Part shown: positions 52,936 to 61,067 of the stretch, one piece after another
How positions within the stretch are numbered: position 1 is the first letter of the stretch
Layout of the letters: the number at the start of each line of letters is the position of its first letter
DNA from: Alphaproteobacteria bacterium
GTDB lineage: Bacteria; Pseudomonadota; Alphaproteobacteria; Rhizobiales; Rhizobiaceae
DNA length: 64,000 nucleotides
Direction of reading: 5' to 3'
NCBI GenBank assembly: GCA_018823835.1
Contig: JAHJHT010000006.1
Location: 1-64,000 of the forward strand
The notes under the pieces: generated by a model
The model's database searches: none
The model's input: only the letters and a program-made list of their open reading frames with translations
What the model was told of the DNA's origin: nothing
Program-made: the position numbers and the translations under genes

Positions 52936-52949
52936 ATTGGTCAACCAAT
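52936..52949. promoter_or_regulatory. GntR/FCD-type operator overlapping regulator's RBS region
   Basis: ATTGGT-CA-ACCAAT (52936-52949) is a perfect inverted repeat. It closely matches the ATTGGTATACCAAT-type operators known for VanR/UxuR-like FCD regulators. It ends one base before the SD of the adjacent GntR gene, so it is likely the autoregulatory site. It could also control the divergent hydrolase. Confidence 0.65.
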
Positions 52950-52960
52950 CGGAGCAAGTC

Positions 52961-53653
52961 GTGCTTGCAGAGCTGAAGGCAATCGACATCAACGACCCGG
53001 TCTCGCGGCTGCGCTCCTTCATTGCGGAGGGCGGCTACAAGGCCGGTGGCAGGCTGCCGCCCGAGCGCGAGCTGACCGATGAGCTCGGCATGACGCGCAG
53101 CACGCTGCGCAAGGCGCTCGACGCACTCGAGCGCGAAGGCGCCATCTGGCGCCATGTCGGCAAGGGCACCTTCGTGGCCTCCGCCGCCAATGGCCGCAGC
53201 TCGGGCGGCGCGCTGGTCGAGCTCGGCCGCCAGCTCACGCCCTTTCGCATGATGCGGGCGCGCCTCGCCATCGAGCCGGCCATCGCCAAGGAAGCCGCGA
53301 TCAACGCCTCCGGCGCCGGCCTGACCCACATGAACGTCGCCATGGAGCGCGCCCATTCGGCGTCGAACTGGCAGGATTACGAGACGCAGGACGACGTCTT
53401 TCACCGCGCCATCGCCGAGGCCAGCGACAATCTGCTGCTGCTGTCGCTGTTCGACCAGTTGAACGTCGTGCGCCGCGCCGTCGCCTGGGGCAGCGTCGTG
53501 CGCCAGTCGGAGAAGCCGACCGCCGACCATTCGAGTTTTCGCGAGCACGAGGCGATCAGCGCCGCAATCGAGAAGCGCGATCCCGACCTCGCCTACGAGG
53601 CCATGCGCAGTCACCTGCGCTCGGTCGCTGCACGTCTTTTCGGGGAGGTTTGA
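52961..53653 (+). CDS. GntR-family regulator, FCD type
   Basis: The 230 residues have a GntR winged helix (about 8-80: PVSRLRSFIAEGGYKAGGRL, LGMTRSTLRKALDALEREGA and RHVGKGTFV) and an FCD domain (about 90-225; ETQDDVFHRAIAEASDNLLL and MRSHLRSVAARLF) with its metal/ligand residues. GTG 52961 with GGAG 6 nt upstream is preferred over TTG 52937, because the TTG lies within the operator palindrome. It heads the ABC transporter operon. Confidence 0.9.
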   Translation: MLAELKAIDINDPVSRLRSFIAEGGYKAGGRLPPERELTDELGMTRSTLRKALDALEREGAIWRHVGKGTFVASAANGRSSGGALVELGRQLTPFRMMRARLAIEPAIAKEAAINASGAGLTHMNVAMERAHSASNWQDYETQDDVFHRAIAEASDNLLLLSLFDQLNVVRRAVAWGSVVRQSEKPTADHSSFREHEAISAAIEKRDPDLAYEAMRSHLRSVAARLFGEV

Positions 53654-53743
53654 GGCGCACAGCACGCAAATGGAGGCGGACGAACGACACGCCGCGTCTC
53701 CAAAGGACAGACGTTTTCAACAGTGTCCTCAGGGAGGAGAAAC

Positions 53744-54718
53744 ATGAAAAACCTAGTCAAGAAGATCACCGGCCTCGCGGCCGTCATTCCGCTGGCCGTC
53801 GGCCTGACCCTGTCGACGGCCTGGGCCGAGACGCTGAAGATCGCGCTCGCCGAAACGCCGTCCGACGAGATGGCCGCCTTCTTCGTGGCGCTCGACCGCG
53901 CCAAGAAGAACGGCCTCGACTATGAATGGACCGCCTTTGCCGACGAGGAACTGGCGATCCAGGCGGTGCTGAGCGGCCAGATGAACATCGGCTTCGGCAC
54001 GCCCTATGCGGCCATGCAGCGCTCCAAGGCGCCGCTTCGGATCATCTTCCAGCTGTCCAAGCTGAAGTTCTTTCCGGTGACGACGAAGAAGTACGAGAAG
54101 CTGGAGGACCTCGACGGCCAGCCGATCATGCTGCATTCGCGCGGCGGCGGCACGGACTCCATCGCCAACGTCATCGAGGAGCGCACCGGCATCAAGCTCG
54201 GCGACCGTTCCTACGTGCCGGGTTCGGCCAACCGCGTGGTGGCGATGATGGCCGGCCAGGCCGAAGCGACCATTCTCGACCTGTCCAACAAGAACAAGAT
54301 CATGGCCGAGGCCTCCGACAAGTTCAACGTGCTGCCGATGTTCGACGTCGACGCCAGCGACGAGGCGCTGTTCGCCAATCTCGACTGGATCAAGGAGAAC
54401 GAGGACCAGGTCAACATCCTGGTCAAGGCGCTGGCCAGCGTCTGGCAGGACATGACCAAGGACCCGACCATCATCAGCCGCGAGACCGACCCGAACGGCC
54501 CGATCGGCCAGCTGCCGGCGGAAATCCTGGCCGAGCTCGACGGCTTCTACAAGGACGCGGTCGAGGGCGGCCTCTACGATGCGAATGGCGGCGGCCGCAA
54601 GGCGGCCAAGGCCGACATGGAATGGTACACCGCGGCCGGCCAGCTGGAGGGTGATCCGGCGACCCTCAACATCGAGGACTTCTGGTACCTCGCTCCGCTC
54701 GACGCGGCCGCGAAGTAG
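53744..54718 (+). CDS. ABC transporter substrate-binding protein (NMT1/SsuA family)
   Basis: This 324-residue periplasmic protein has a signal peptide (ITGLAAVIPLAVGLTLSTAW, then AETLKI) and the SsuA/THI5-like two-lobe fold (AIQAVLSGQMNIGFGTPYAA, then HSRGGGTDSIANVI). Related systems import taurine, alkanesulfonates, nitrate or pyrimidine precursors, and the ligand here is open. ATG 53744 with GGAGGAG is clear. A GC-rich hairpin follows the gene. Confidence 0.9.
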   Translation: MKNLVKKITGLAAVIPLAVGLTLSTAWAETLKIALAETPSDEMAAFFVALDRAKKNGLDYEWTAFADEELAIQAVLSGQMNIGFGTPYAAMQRSKAPLRIIFQLSKLKFFPVTTKKYEKLEDLDGQPIMLHSRGGGTDSIANVIEERTGIKLGDRSYVPGSANRVVAMMAGQAEATILDLSNKNKIMAEASDKFNVLPMFDVDASDEALFANLDWIKENEDQVNILVKALASVWQDMTKDPTIISRETDPNGPIGQLPAEILAELDGFYKDAVEGGLYDANGGGRKAAKADMEWYTAAGQLEGDPATLNIEDFWYLAPLDAAAK

Positions 54719-54725
54719 CCCGATT

Positions 54726-54760
54726 GGCGGCCGCCCGTCGCGCAACGACAGGCGGCCGCC
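54726..54760 (+). promoter_or_regulatory. Intercistronic stem-loop after the ABC binding-protein gene
   Basis: GGCGGCCGCC occurs at 54726-54735 and 54751-54760. It is its own reverse complement, so the two copies pair over 10 bp with a 15-nt loop. It begins 7 nt after the stop. As in the TRAP operon it probably separates binding-protein from permease expression. It also abuts ATG 54761, which argues against that start. Confidence 0.55.
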
Positions 54761-54787
54761 ATGCTTACCCCAGTACCGGACCCGTAC

Positions 54788-55549
54788 ATGCAACACAGAC
54801 CCCTGCTGCTCAAGCTGCTCTCCGCCGCCATCGTGTTCGGCGCCTGGGAGATCGCCGGCCGCATACCGGTGTCCTACGCCTTCCCGACATTCCTGGAATC
54901 GATGGAGGCGCTCGTCCGGCTGACGCTCGACGGCACCATGTTCAAGGCCTATGCCGAAACGCTGAAGCCGCTTGTGCTGGGCGTCGCCATCTCCGCCGTG
55001 CTCGGCATCGGCCTCGGCCTTTGGATCGGCCTCAGCGCGCGTTTTGAGTGGCTGTTCTCGCCCATCTTCATCGTCATGCAGGCAGCACCGCTCGCCGCGC
55101 TGATCCCGCTGCTGGTGATGGCCTACGGCATCGGCCTGACCTCGAAGGTCTTCGTCGTCTGCATCATGGCCATGCCGGTGATCGTGCTCAACACGGCGGG
55201 CGCTGTGCGCAACACGCCGGTCTCTCTCAAGGAGATGGGCCGCTCCTTCCTCGCCGGCGAGCGCGCCATCATCTACAAGATCGTCATTCCGGCCGCTTCG
55301 CCGGTGATCTTCTCGGGGCTCAGGCTCGGCATCTCGGCCGGCTTCATCGGCGCCATCCTGGCCGAGCTCAAGATCACCCCGACCGGCGTCGGCGACATCA
55401 TCAGCTACAGCCGCTCGGTGGCCGACTATCCGAGCATGTATGCCGCCATCTTCTCCATCATCCTGCTCGCCGTGCTGTTCCTGAACCTGCTGGAACGACT
55501 CGAGAATGTCCTGTTCGAAGGGAACAACCGTGGTTATGCCTCAGACTAA
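54788..55549 (+). CDS. ABC transporter permease (SsuC/TauC type)
   Basis: The 253 residues have six membrane helices and the conserved cytosolic EAA loop (MGRSFLAGERAIIYKIVIPA), which contacts the ATPase. The fold is that of nitrate/taurine-type permeases. ATG 54788 (QHRPLLLKLLSAAIV) is preferred because ATG 54761 sits directly on a hairpin stem, although neither has a clear SD. The stop overlaps the ATPase gene by 14 nt. Confidence 0.88.
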   Translation: MQHRPLLLKLLSAAIVFGAWEIAGRIPVSYAFPTFLESMEALVRLTLDGTMFKAYAETLKPLVLGVAISAVLGIGLGLWIGLSARFEWLFSPIFIVMQAAPLAALIPLLVMAYGIGLTSKVFVVCIMAMPVIVLNTAGAVRNTPVSLKEMGRSFLAGERAIIYKIVIPAASPVIFSGLRLGISAGFIGAILAELKITPTGVGDIISYSRSVADYPSMYAAIFSIILLAVLFLNLLERLENVLFEGNNRGYASD

Positions 55550-56336
55550 GCCCGCCGCCGCATCGTCCGGCGCAGTCCCTCTCGACAGCGCCGTCTCGGT
55601 GCGCAACGTGTCGAAGAACTACGGCGCGGTCGAAGCCCTGAAGAACCTGTCGCTGGAGTTTCCGCGCGGCGAGCTTACCTCGCTGCTCGGACCCTCCGGC
55701 TGCGGCAAGACCACGCTTCTGAAGATCATCGGCGGCCTGCTCGAGCCGAGCGCCGGCGAGATCGAGGTCAACGGCAAGACGGTCAGCGGGCCCGGCCCCG
55801 ACCGCGCCTTCGTGTTCCAGGATTTTGCCCTGCTGCCCTGGGCGAATGTCATCCGCAACGTCTCCTTCGGCCTCGAACTGCGCGGCGTGCCGAAATCGGA
55901 ACGCGAGGCAATCGCCGAGAAATACATCGGCAATGTCGGGCTTTCCGGCTTCGAGAAGAGCTATCCGCACGAACTGTCGGGCGGCATGCGCCAGCGTGTC
56001 GGCCTTGCCCGCGCCCTGTCCGTGGATTCCAAGGTGCTGCTGCTCGACGAGCCATTCTCCGCAGTCGACGAGCAGAACCGGAGAAAGTTCCAGGAGGACC
56101 TGCTGGCGCTGGTGCGCAACGAGAACAAGACCTTCATCTTCGTCACCCACTCGATCGAGGAGGCGGTCTATGTTTCCGACCAGATCGCCATCCTGCTGCC
56201 GCGGCCAAGCCGCGTCTCGGAGGTGATCCGCCCCTCGGGCTTTCGCGAGAAGGACGTCGAGAACATCCGCCGCGACCCCGAATATCTCGACATCGTCGAC
56301 CAGATCTGGTCCTCGCTGCGCACCTATGCGGAGTAG
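55536..56336 (+). CDS. ABC transporter ATP-binding protein (SsuB/TauB type)
   Basis: This 266-residue ATPase has Walker A (GPSGCGKTTLL), Q loop (FQDFALLPW), signature LSGGMRQR, Walker B (VLLLDEPFSAVD) and the switch His in FVTHSIEEAV. It powers the flanking permeases for a sulfonate/nitrate-like substrate. The ATG at 55536 is preferred. A GTG two codons upstream and an ATG at 55506 are in frame. A second permease follows after 9 nt. Confidence 0.93.
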   Translation: MPQTKPAAASSGAVPLDSAVSVRNVSKNYGAVEALKNLSLEFPRGELTSLLGPSGCGKTTLLKIIGGLLEPSAGEIEVNGKTVSGPGPDRAFVFQDFALLPWANVIRNVSFGLELRGVPKSEREAIAEKYIGNVGLSGFEKSYPHELSGGMRQRVGLARALSVDSKVLLLDEPFSAVDEQNRRKFQEDLLALVRNENKTFIFVTHSIEEAVYVSDQIAILLPRPSRVSEVIRPSGFREKDVENIRRDPEYLDIVDQIWSSLRTYAE

Positions 56337-56345
56337 GGCCGGGAG

Positions 56346-57098
56346 ATGACCGCATTCGGATACAGGCTCCCCGCAATGTCCTCGCTGCTGATCTGGGCGT
56401 TGCTGTGGGAGATCATCGGCCAGATGCATCTGACCTTCTTTGTGCCGCCGCTCTCGGAAGTGGTGGTGACGCTGGTCAGGATCCTGCCGACCCCGGCCTT
56501 CCTGAAGGCGCTCTACGAAACCGCCTATGCCTTCCTGGGCGGTGTGACAGCGGCGATCCTGATCGGCATTCCCGTCGGCATCATGATGGGCAAGAGCAGG
56601 CTGCTGGACGAGCTGCTTCTGCCCTGGGTCAACATCTTCCTGTCGGCACCGCTGACCGCGCTGGTGCCGGTGCTGATGGTGCTGTTCGGCTTCGGCATGA
56701 CGTCGATCATCATCACCACGACGCTGTTTGCGATCTGGATCATCATCCTCAATGCGCGCGTCGGCGTTATGCAGATCAACCGCTCGCTGATCGACATGGC
56801 GCGCAGTTTCGGCGCCTCGCCGCTCGAGGCCTTCTTCAAGATCTATTTCTGGGCAGCCCTGCCCGAAATTCTCGGTGGCGTCAGGATCGGCATCATCCGC
56901 GCCGTCAAGGGCGTCATCATCGGCCAGCTGCTGATCTCGATCGTCGGCTTCGGCGCGCTGTTCGAACTCTATTCGAGCAACTTCCTGATGGGCCATTTCT
57001 GGGCCGTGCTGATCGTGCTCTTCGGGCTCGCCTTCACGATTTCGGAGTTCCTGGCCTATCTCGAGCGCCGCGTCGCCTACTACGCAGCCAAGCGCTGA
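56346..57098 (+). CDS. ABC transporter permease, second subunit
   Basis: The 250 residues have six membrane helices (LLIWALLWEIIGQMHLTFFV onward) and an EAA loop (DMARSFGASPLEAFFKIYFW). It is similar in size and kind to the other permease but clearly distinct, so the transporter has a heterodimeric membrane part. Most SsuABC/TauABC systems have only one permease. GGGAG precedes the ATG. It ends the operon. Confidence 0.9.
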   Translation: MTAFGYRLPAMSSLLIWALLWEIIGQMHLTFFVPPLSEVVVTLVRILPTPAFLKALYETAYAFLGGVTAAILIGIPVGIMMGKSRLLDELLLPWVNIFLSAPLTALVPVLMVLFGFGMTSIIITTTLFAIWIIILNARVGVMQINRSLIDMARSFGASPLEAFFKIYFWAALPEILGGVRIGIIRAVKGVIIGQLLISIVGFGALFELYSSNFLMGHFWAVLIVLFGLAFTISEFLAYLERRVAYYAAKR

Positions 57099-57114
57099 GA
57101 CCCCACGGCGGCCG

Positions 57115-57666
57115 TCAGTCGATGGCGGCGACCGCGTCCTTCAACCCGGCCAGCGGCGCCTCGAAGGACGCCCTGTGGTCGGCTTCGTAGGACAGCCGCA
57201 CCACGCTGCCGCGGGCGATCTGCTCGCGCAGCCCCGCGCCGAGCCGCGTTATCGCTACGCAGGTGGTCTCGTCGCAGGCCCTGACCGGGACCCTGACCGT
57301 GCGCTTGGCGCCGGCATGGCGCAGCTTGATGACGCCCGACAGGCCGAGCGCCGGCGGCGCGCGGAAGATGAGCAGAGGCTTGCCGTCCTCGCTCGCCGCC
57401 AGCGTCCAGCTGAAGACCGGGCCGCCTTGCCTGTCCACGAAGGTCTGCGTGACGTTGCAGACCCGCGAGCGCGCCTTGAGGTTCTCGTCGCAGATCAGCG
57501 TCCAGTTCGGGAAGGACTGGATGATGCGCCTGATGTCGCCGGGCGCGGCATCGGCAGGGACCGCGACCTCGGCATCCTTGACCGTGTAGTTCTCGTGTTC
57601 GGCAGACGCCGGATGGGCCAGCATGAGCGCGGCCGCAGCGACCCCGGAGCGAAGCACGGGCATCAC
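57115..57666 (-). CDS. Invasion-associated locus B (IalB) family protein
   Basis: This 183-residue secreted protein has a signal peptide (GVAAAALMLAHPASA) and an IalB domain with FPNWTLICDENLKARSRVCN (two Cys), then GVIKLRHAGA and RACDETTCVA (two more Cys), which fit two disulfides. Bartonella IalB helps erythrocyte entry, but in free-living Rhizobiales the family has a general envelope role that is not understood. It lies 7 nt downstream of the autotransporter gene on the same strand. Confidence 0.88.
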   Translation of the reverse strand: MMPVLRSGVAAAALMLAHPASAEHENYTVKDAEVAVPADAAPGDIRRIIQSFPNWTLICDENLKARSRVCNVTQTFVDRQGGPVFSWTLAASEDGKPLLIFRAPPALGLSGVIKLRHAGAKRTVRVPVRACDETTCVAITRLGAGLREQIARGSVVRLSYEADHRASFEAPLAGLKDAVAAID

Positions 57667-57673
57667 CGGCCCC

Positions 57674-59566
57674 TCAGTTCAGGGTCACGCTGACGCCGGC
57701 GCCGCCGCCCCAGTTGCCGTCGGCAACGGTGGTTGCGACGTTGGCGCGCACCCTGCCGGTCTCGCTCATGTAGCCGGCACCGAAGGCGGCCGCGCCCTCG
57801 CCGCGCCAGTAGCCGGCACCCATGCCGATGCTGAGCTTGCCGGGCGTGCTGTCGTAGCGGATCGAGGAGGCCGCAAGCCCGATGGCGGCCGCCTGGCGCG
57901 CCTCGCTGCGCACGTCGCCGATCTGCCGTTCCATCTGGCCGACCCGGTAGTCGGTGTAGGAGTTGGAGATGTCGACAGCCGTATTGATGACCTCGCTGTT
58001 GACGTTGAAGGCGAGCGTGTCTGCGTAAGTATTCGCCGTAATCAACGTTGTGTTCATGCCCTCTTCGAGCTGGGCGACGTTGACCGCGTCGGTCTGGTCG
58101 ACGCCGGCATCGACATTCTTGACGATGATGGGGGTGGAGGGATCGCCGCCCAGCAGCGTGACCACATTGGTCTTGTTGCCATCGCCGTCGAGATCGTAGA
58201 GCACCGCGTGATCCCGGAGCGCCGCCAGTTCGACATTGGTGTCGTGCAACTGCGAGCCATTGACCGCGTCGGTCGAGGTGGCGTCGATGAGGCCGGGGCG
58301 CAGATTGGTAATCAGGCTGCCGGAAGCTCCCTCCAGCGTGATGACATCCTTGGGAGCGCCTTCGGCGCCGTCGTAGCGCACCGCACGGTCGCTGACCTCG
58401 TTGATGGTGGTGTCGATGTTGTCGATGCGCACGTTGACATCGCCGAGCCCCGTGTCGACGGCCTCGAAGGCCTCGTAGATCGTCGTGTAGTTCGCCCCCT
58501 CGATGAGGTAGGTCGGGCCGGTCACGGTACCGTCGATCTCGACCGTCGCGGTGCCGCCGAGATGATTGGCGATGCTCTGCGACACGCCGTAGAGCTGCGA
58601 TCCGTTGACGGCGTCGCTGGAGATCGACGAGACCGTGCCGTCGGAGAGGTTGCTGATCCGCGTACCCGACGCGCCCTCCAGGGTTGCGACATCCTTGGCC
58701 ACCGTGTCGTAGCGCAGCACCCAGTCGCCGAGGTCGGTGATCCTGTCGTCGACCGCCTTCAGCTGGCCGATATTGGCGGCGTCCGTGTCTGCCGAGCCGG
58801 CGGCGAGGTTGGTGATGCGGCGAAATTCCGTGCCGTTGCCGATCGAGACTTCTCCGGCCGCAATGGCGCCGGCGATCGGATCGGTGCCGGGGTTGTAGGC
58901 CGGATCGCCGAACGAGCCAGTTGTCGTCGAATTGGCGCCGAGCGCGATGCTGTTGGCGTGCGCGGCACTGGCGCCCTGCCCGAGCGCCAGCGAACCGGTC
59001 GCCGCGCCGAGCACCGACGAGCCCTGCCCGATGGCGATGGCACCGGCGGCACCCGCCGATGTGGTCGCGCCGTTGCCGATGGCGATGGAGCCGATCTCGC
59101 CGGCATCGGCCTCCTGGCCGTTGGCGCCGAGCCCGGTGATCCGGTTGCCGCCGACGGAGACGCCCTTTTCCTCGTCGAGCGCGATGGAATCCGATGTCGC
59201 GACGCAATCGTCGCCCGGGCCGGCGACCACGCCGTTCACGTCGAGCACCGAGAGCGTGATCGGGTCGCCCGACGCCGCGCCGGCCAGGAGTCCCGAGGCA
59301 TCGATGCTGAGCGGTGCCGGCAGCGGCAGCACCGATAGCAGGTCGACCGCCGAGAGCAGCGGATTGACGACGCCTTCGACCGGCACGACCACGCCCTCGA
59401 TGACCGGCGTCATGATGTCGGTAACGACGGAGCGGGGAAGACTGACCCCGGAACAGGCGCTAACAACGGATTCTTGCGCATTCGCCGTGGGAACGCTGGG
59501 GGAAGAAACAACGACGCCGCAGGAAACAAGAGGCAGCAAAGCGACAGAACGAAGGCCACGCATCAT
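57674..59566 (-). CDS. YadA-type trimeric autotransporter adhesin
   Basis: The 630 residues begin with a signal peptide (VALLPLVSCGVVVSSPSVPT), then Ser/Thr-rich beta head repeats (about 155-245: SIAIGNGATTSAGAAGAIAI and SLALGQGASAAHANSIALGA). A neck with DAANIGQLKAVDDRI and stalk segments with DAVNGSQL motifs follow, and a YadA anchor (about 555-630) ends GGGAGVSVTLN. It should trimerise and display an adhesin on the surface. It is short for the family, with few repeats. An AT-rich promoter region lies upstream. Confidence 0.93.
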   Translation of the reverse strand: MMRGLRSVALLPLVSCGVVVSSPSVPTANAQESVVSACSGVSLPRSVVTDIMTPVIEGVVVPVEGVVNPLLSAVDLLSVLPLPAPLSIDASGLLAGAASGDPITLSVLDVNGVVAGPGDDCVATSDSIALDEEKGVSVGGNRITGLGANGQEADAGEIGSIAIGNGATTSAGAAGAIAIGQGSSVLGAATGSLALGQGASAAHANSIALGANSTTTGSFGDPAYNPGTDPIAGAIAAGEVSIGNGTEFRRITNLAAGSADTDAANIGQLKAVDDRITDLGDWVLRYDTVAKDVATLEGASGTRISNLSDGTVSSISSDAVNGSQLYGVSQSIANHLGGTATVEIDGTVTGPTYLIEGANYTTIYEAFEAVDTGLGDVNVRIDNIDTTINEVSDRAVRYDGAEGAPKDVITLEGASGSLITNLRPGLIDATSTDAVNGSQLHDTNVELAALRDHAVLYDLDGDGNKTNVVTLLGGDPSTPIIVKNVDAGVDQTDAVNVAQLEEGMNTTLITANTYADTLAFNVNSEVINTAVDISNSYTDYRVGQMERQIGDVRSEARQAAAIGLAASSIRYDSTPGKLSIGMGAGYWRGEGAAAFGAGYMSETGRVRANVATTVADGNWGGGAGVSVTLN

Positions 59567-59610
59567 CTGAAAATCTCCATTTCAACTGAGCTAATCCAGA
59601 CGATTCTGGG

Positions 59611-59625
59611 TTAACGATTTGTTAC
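59611..59625 (+). promoter_or_regulatory. CtrA-like box upstream of the autotransporter
   Basis: TTAA (59611-59614), 7 nt, TTAC (59622-59625) is a one-mismatch match to TTAA-N7-TTAA. It lies 45 nt upstream of the autotransporter start. Predicted only. Confidence 0.35.
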
Positions 59626-59682
59626 TCGAACCCCGTTCCTCGGATTTGATGGCAATATTGTCCTAAAGTACAAGACTAATCG

Positions 59683-59705
59683 ATATAAATCAGACTGATT
59701 TATAT
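59683..59705. repeat. 23-bp perfect palindrome in the AT-rich region
   Basis: ATATAAATCAG (59683-59693) and CTGATTTATAT (59695-59705) are perfect reverse complements around a single A. A partial extra copy, CTGATTTC, follows at 59708-59715. It is 117 nt upstream of the autotransporter start and is a strong operator candidate for a dimeric regulator. Confidence 0.55.
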
Positions 59706-59963
59706 ATCTGATTTCTGGGTTAGTTTTGAACAAAACAATTTTATTTTGGCAAAACTGTCCATAAGTCTGAATTTCCGTACAAGGATTAGCTGAATTGATT
59801 GTATCTTATACTTATTCCGTTGCAGGCGACTCAAACCAGCCTGACCCATCCGGTCACGCTGCATCCTGCCTGTGCAAAAGCCCCCGCCGGCCATCGACCG
59901 CCGCGCAGCGATGCGTATCGTGTCCTCCGGAGACGTGACTTGCCTTATCCCGGGAGCAACGAG

Positions 59964-61013
59964 TTGACCCACCAAGCCAAGCATGACCCGAAACTGTCGC
60001 GGCGCGGCTTCCTGTGCGTCGCAGCCGGTGCGCTTGCCGCACCTTCGATTGCCCGGGCAGAACTCGCCGGCCGCAAGATTTCCTTCCTGATCGGCAACGA
60101 GGGATCGGGCGGCTACGAGGCATATGCGCGGCTCTTCGCCAAGCATCTCGCTCTGGCCTTGCCGGGGGCGAGCGTGGTCGTCGAGGTGGTACCGGAGGCC
60201 GACGGCCGGCTCGCCGCCAAGCGCATCGCCGAGGCCGGTCCCGACGAACTGACGGTCGGCCTATTCGAGACGGCCATGCTCTATGCCGAGATCGAATCCG
60301 AGGCCGCCGTTCCGGTCAGCCTCGCCGCGTTCAACTGGATCGGCAAGATGGCGGTCGACGAGCGCATCCTGATCGCCAGCAGGCAGAGCGGCATCGAGAC
60401 GATCAAGCAGCTGAAGGAACGCAGCGAGCCGGCGATCTTCCCGGCGAGCACCATCGTTTCGCGCAGCGCCGCGGAAAGCTTCATGCTCAACGCCATGCTC
60501 GGCCTGCCGATCAAGCCGGTGCCGGGCTACGACGGCGGGCAGCGCGCGCTGGCCATGCTGAGCGGCGAGGCGCAGGTCATCCTCGGCTCCTTCCCGAGCC
60601 AGAAGAAGATGCTGGAGCGGGGCGAAGCCGTGGTGCTGCTGCGGCTGAACGATGTTCCCAACCCCTCGGTGCCGGCCGACGCGCCGCTGCTCAGAGACAT
60701 CGCGCCAGAAGGCAGCGCCACGCTGGTCGAGCTGATCGACCTGTCCAACACGCTCGGCCGCTGGATCGCAGCACCCCCGGCGATCGGCGAGGACGACCTG
60801 GCCGCGCTGCGCCGGGCCTTCGACATCGTGGTCGCAAGCCCGGACTTTCTCGCGGAAGCAAAGGCGCAGGATCTTGCCATCGACCCGCTTGGTGGCGCCG
60901 AGGTGCAGCGCCGTGTGAAATCCCTCCTCGCCCGCAAGGACGAGCTGCGCGCCGCACTGGCGGCGGCGCTTTCCTGCGGCCGGAACCGTGCGGCGGGCGA
61001 GACTTCCTGCTAG
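59964..61013 (+). CDS. Tripartite tricarboxylate transporter binding protein (TctC-like), Tat-exported
   Basis: This 349-residue periplasmic protein has a twin-arginine signal (SRRGFLCVAAGALAAPSIAR), unusual for TctC proteins, which mostly use Sec. The fold is of the Bug/TctC type (KISFLIGNEGSGGYEAYARL, GLPIKPVPGYDGG). TTG 59964 with CGGGAG 7 nt upstream is the best start. An ORF opening further upstream adds no conserved residues. It lies 54 nt before the permease gene, and the ligand is a carboxylate by family. Confidence 0.8.
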   Translation: MTHQAKHDPKLSRRGFLCVAAGALAAPSIARAELAGRKISFLIGNEGSGGYEAYARLFAKHLALALPGASVVVEVVPEADGRLAAKRIAEAGPDELTVGLFETAMLYAEIESEAAVPVSLAAFNWIGKMAVDERILIASRQSGIETIKQLKERSEPAIFPASTIVSRSAAESFMLNAMLGLPIKPVPGYDGGQRALAMLSGEAQVILGSFPSQKKMLERGEAVVLLRLNDVPNPSVPADAPLLRDIAPEGSATLVELIDLSNTLGRWIAAPPAIGEDDLAALRRAFDIVVASPDFLAEAKAQDLAIDPLGGAEVQRRVKSLLARKDELRAALAAALSCGRNRAAGETSC

Positions 61014-61067
61014 AAGCCTGCCCGGCCCGCCCATTCCAACGCGGCAACCGACGAGGTCGCCCCCGAC

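Larger units (their letters stand above)
59567..59963. other. AT-rich intergenic region between autotransporter and TctC-like genes
   Basis: These 397 bases hold no gene I can support. About 59580-59830 is far richer in A+T than the rest of the window and contains the long palindrome at 59683-59705, a CtrA-like box and several TATA-like steps. It is likely the control region of the autotransporter (leftward) and perhaps of the tricarboxylate transporter (rightward). Confidence 0.7.

Noticed and set aside
57623-59338. 571-residue plus-strand frame antisense to the autotransporter
   Set aside because: It mirrors repetitive codons of the adhesin gene and has no start context or domain.
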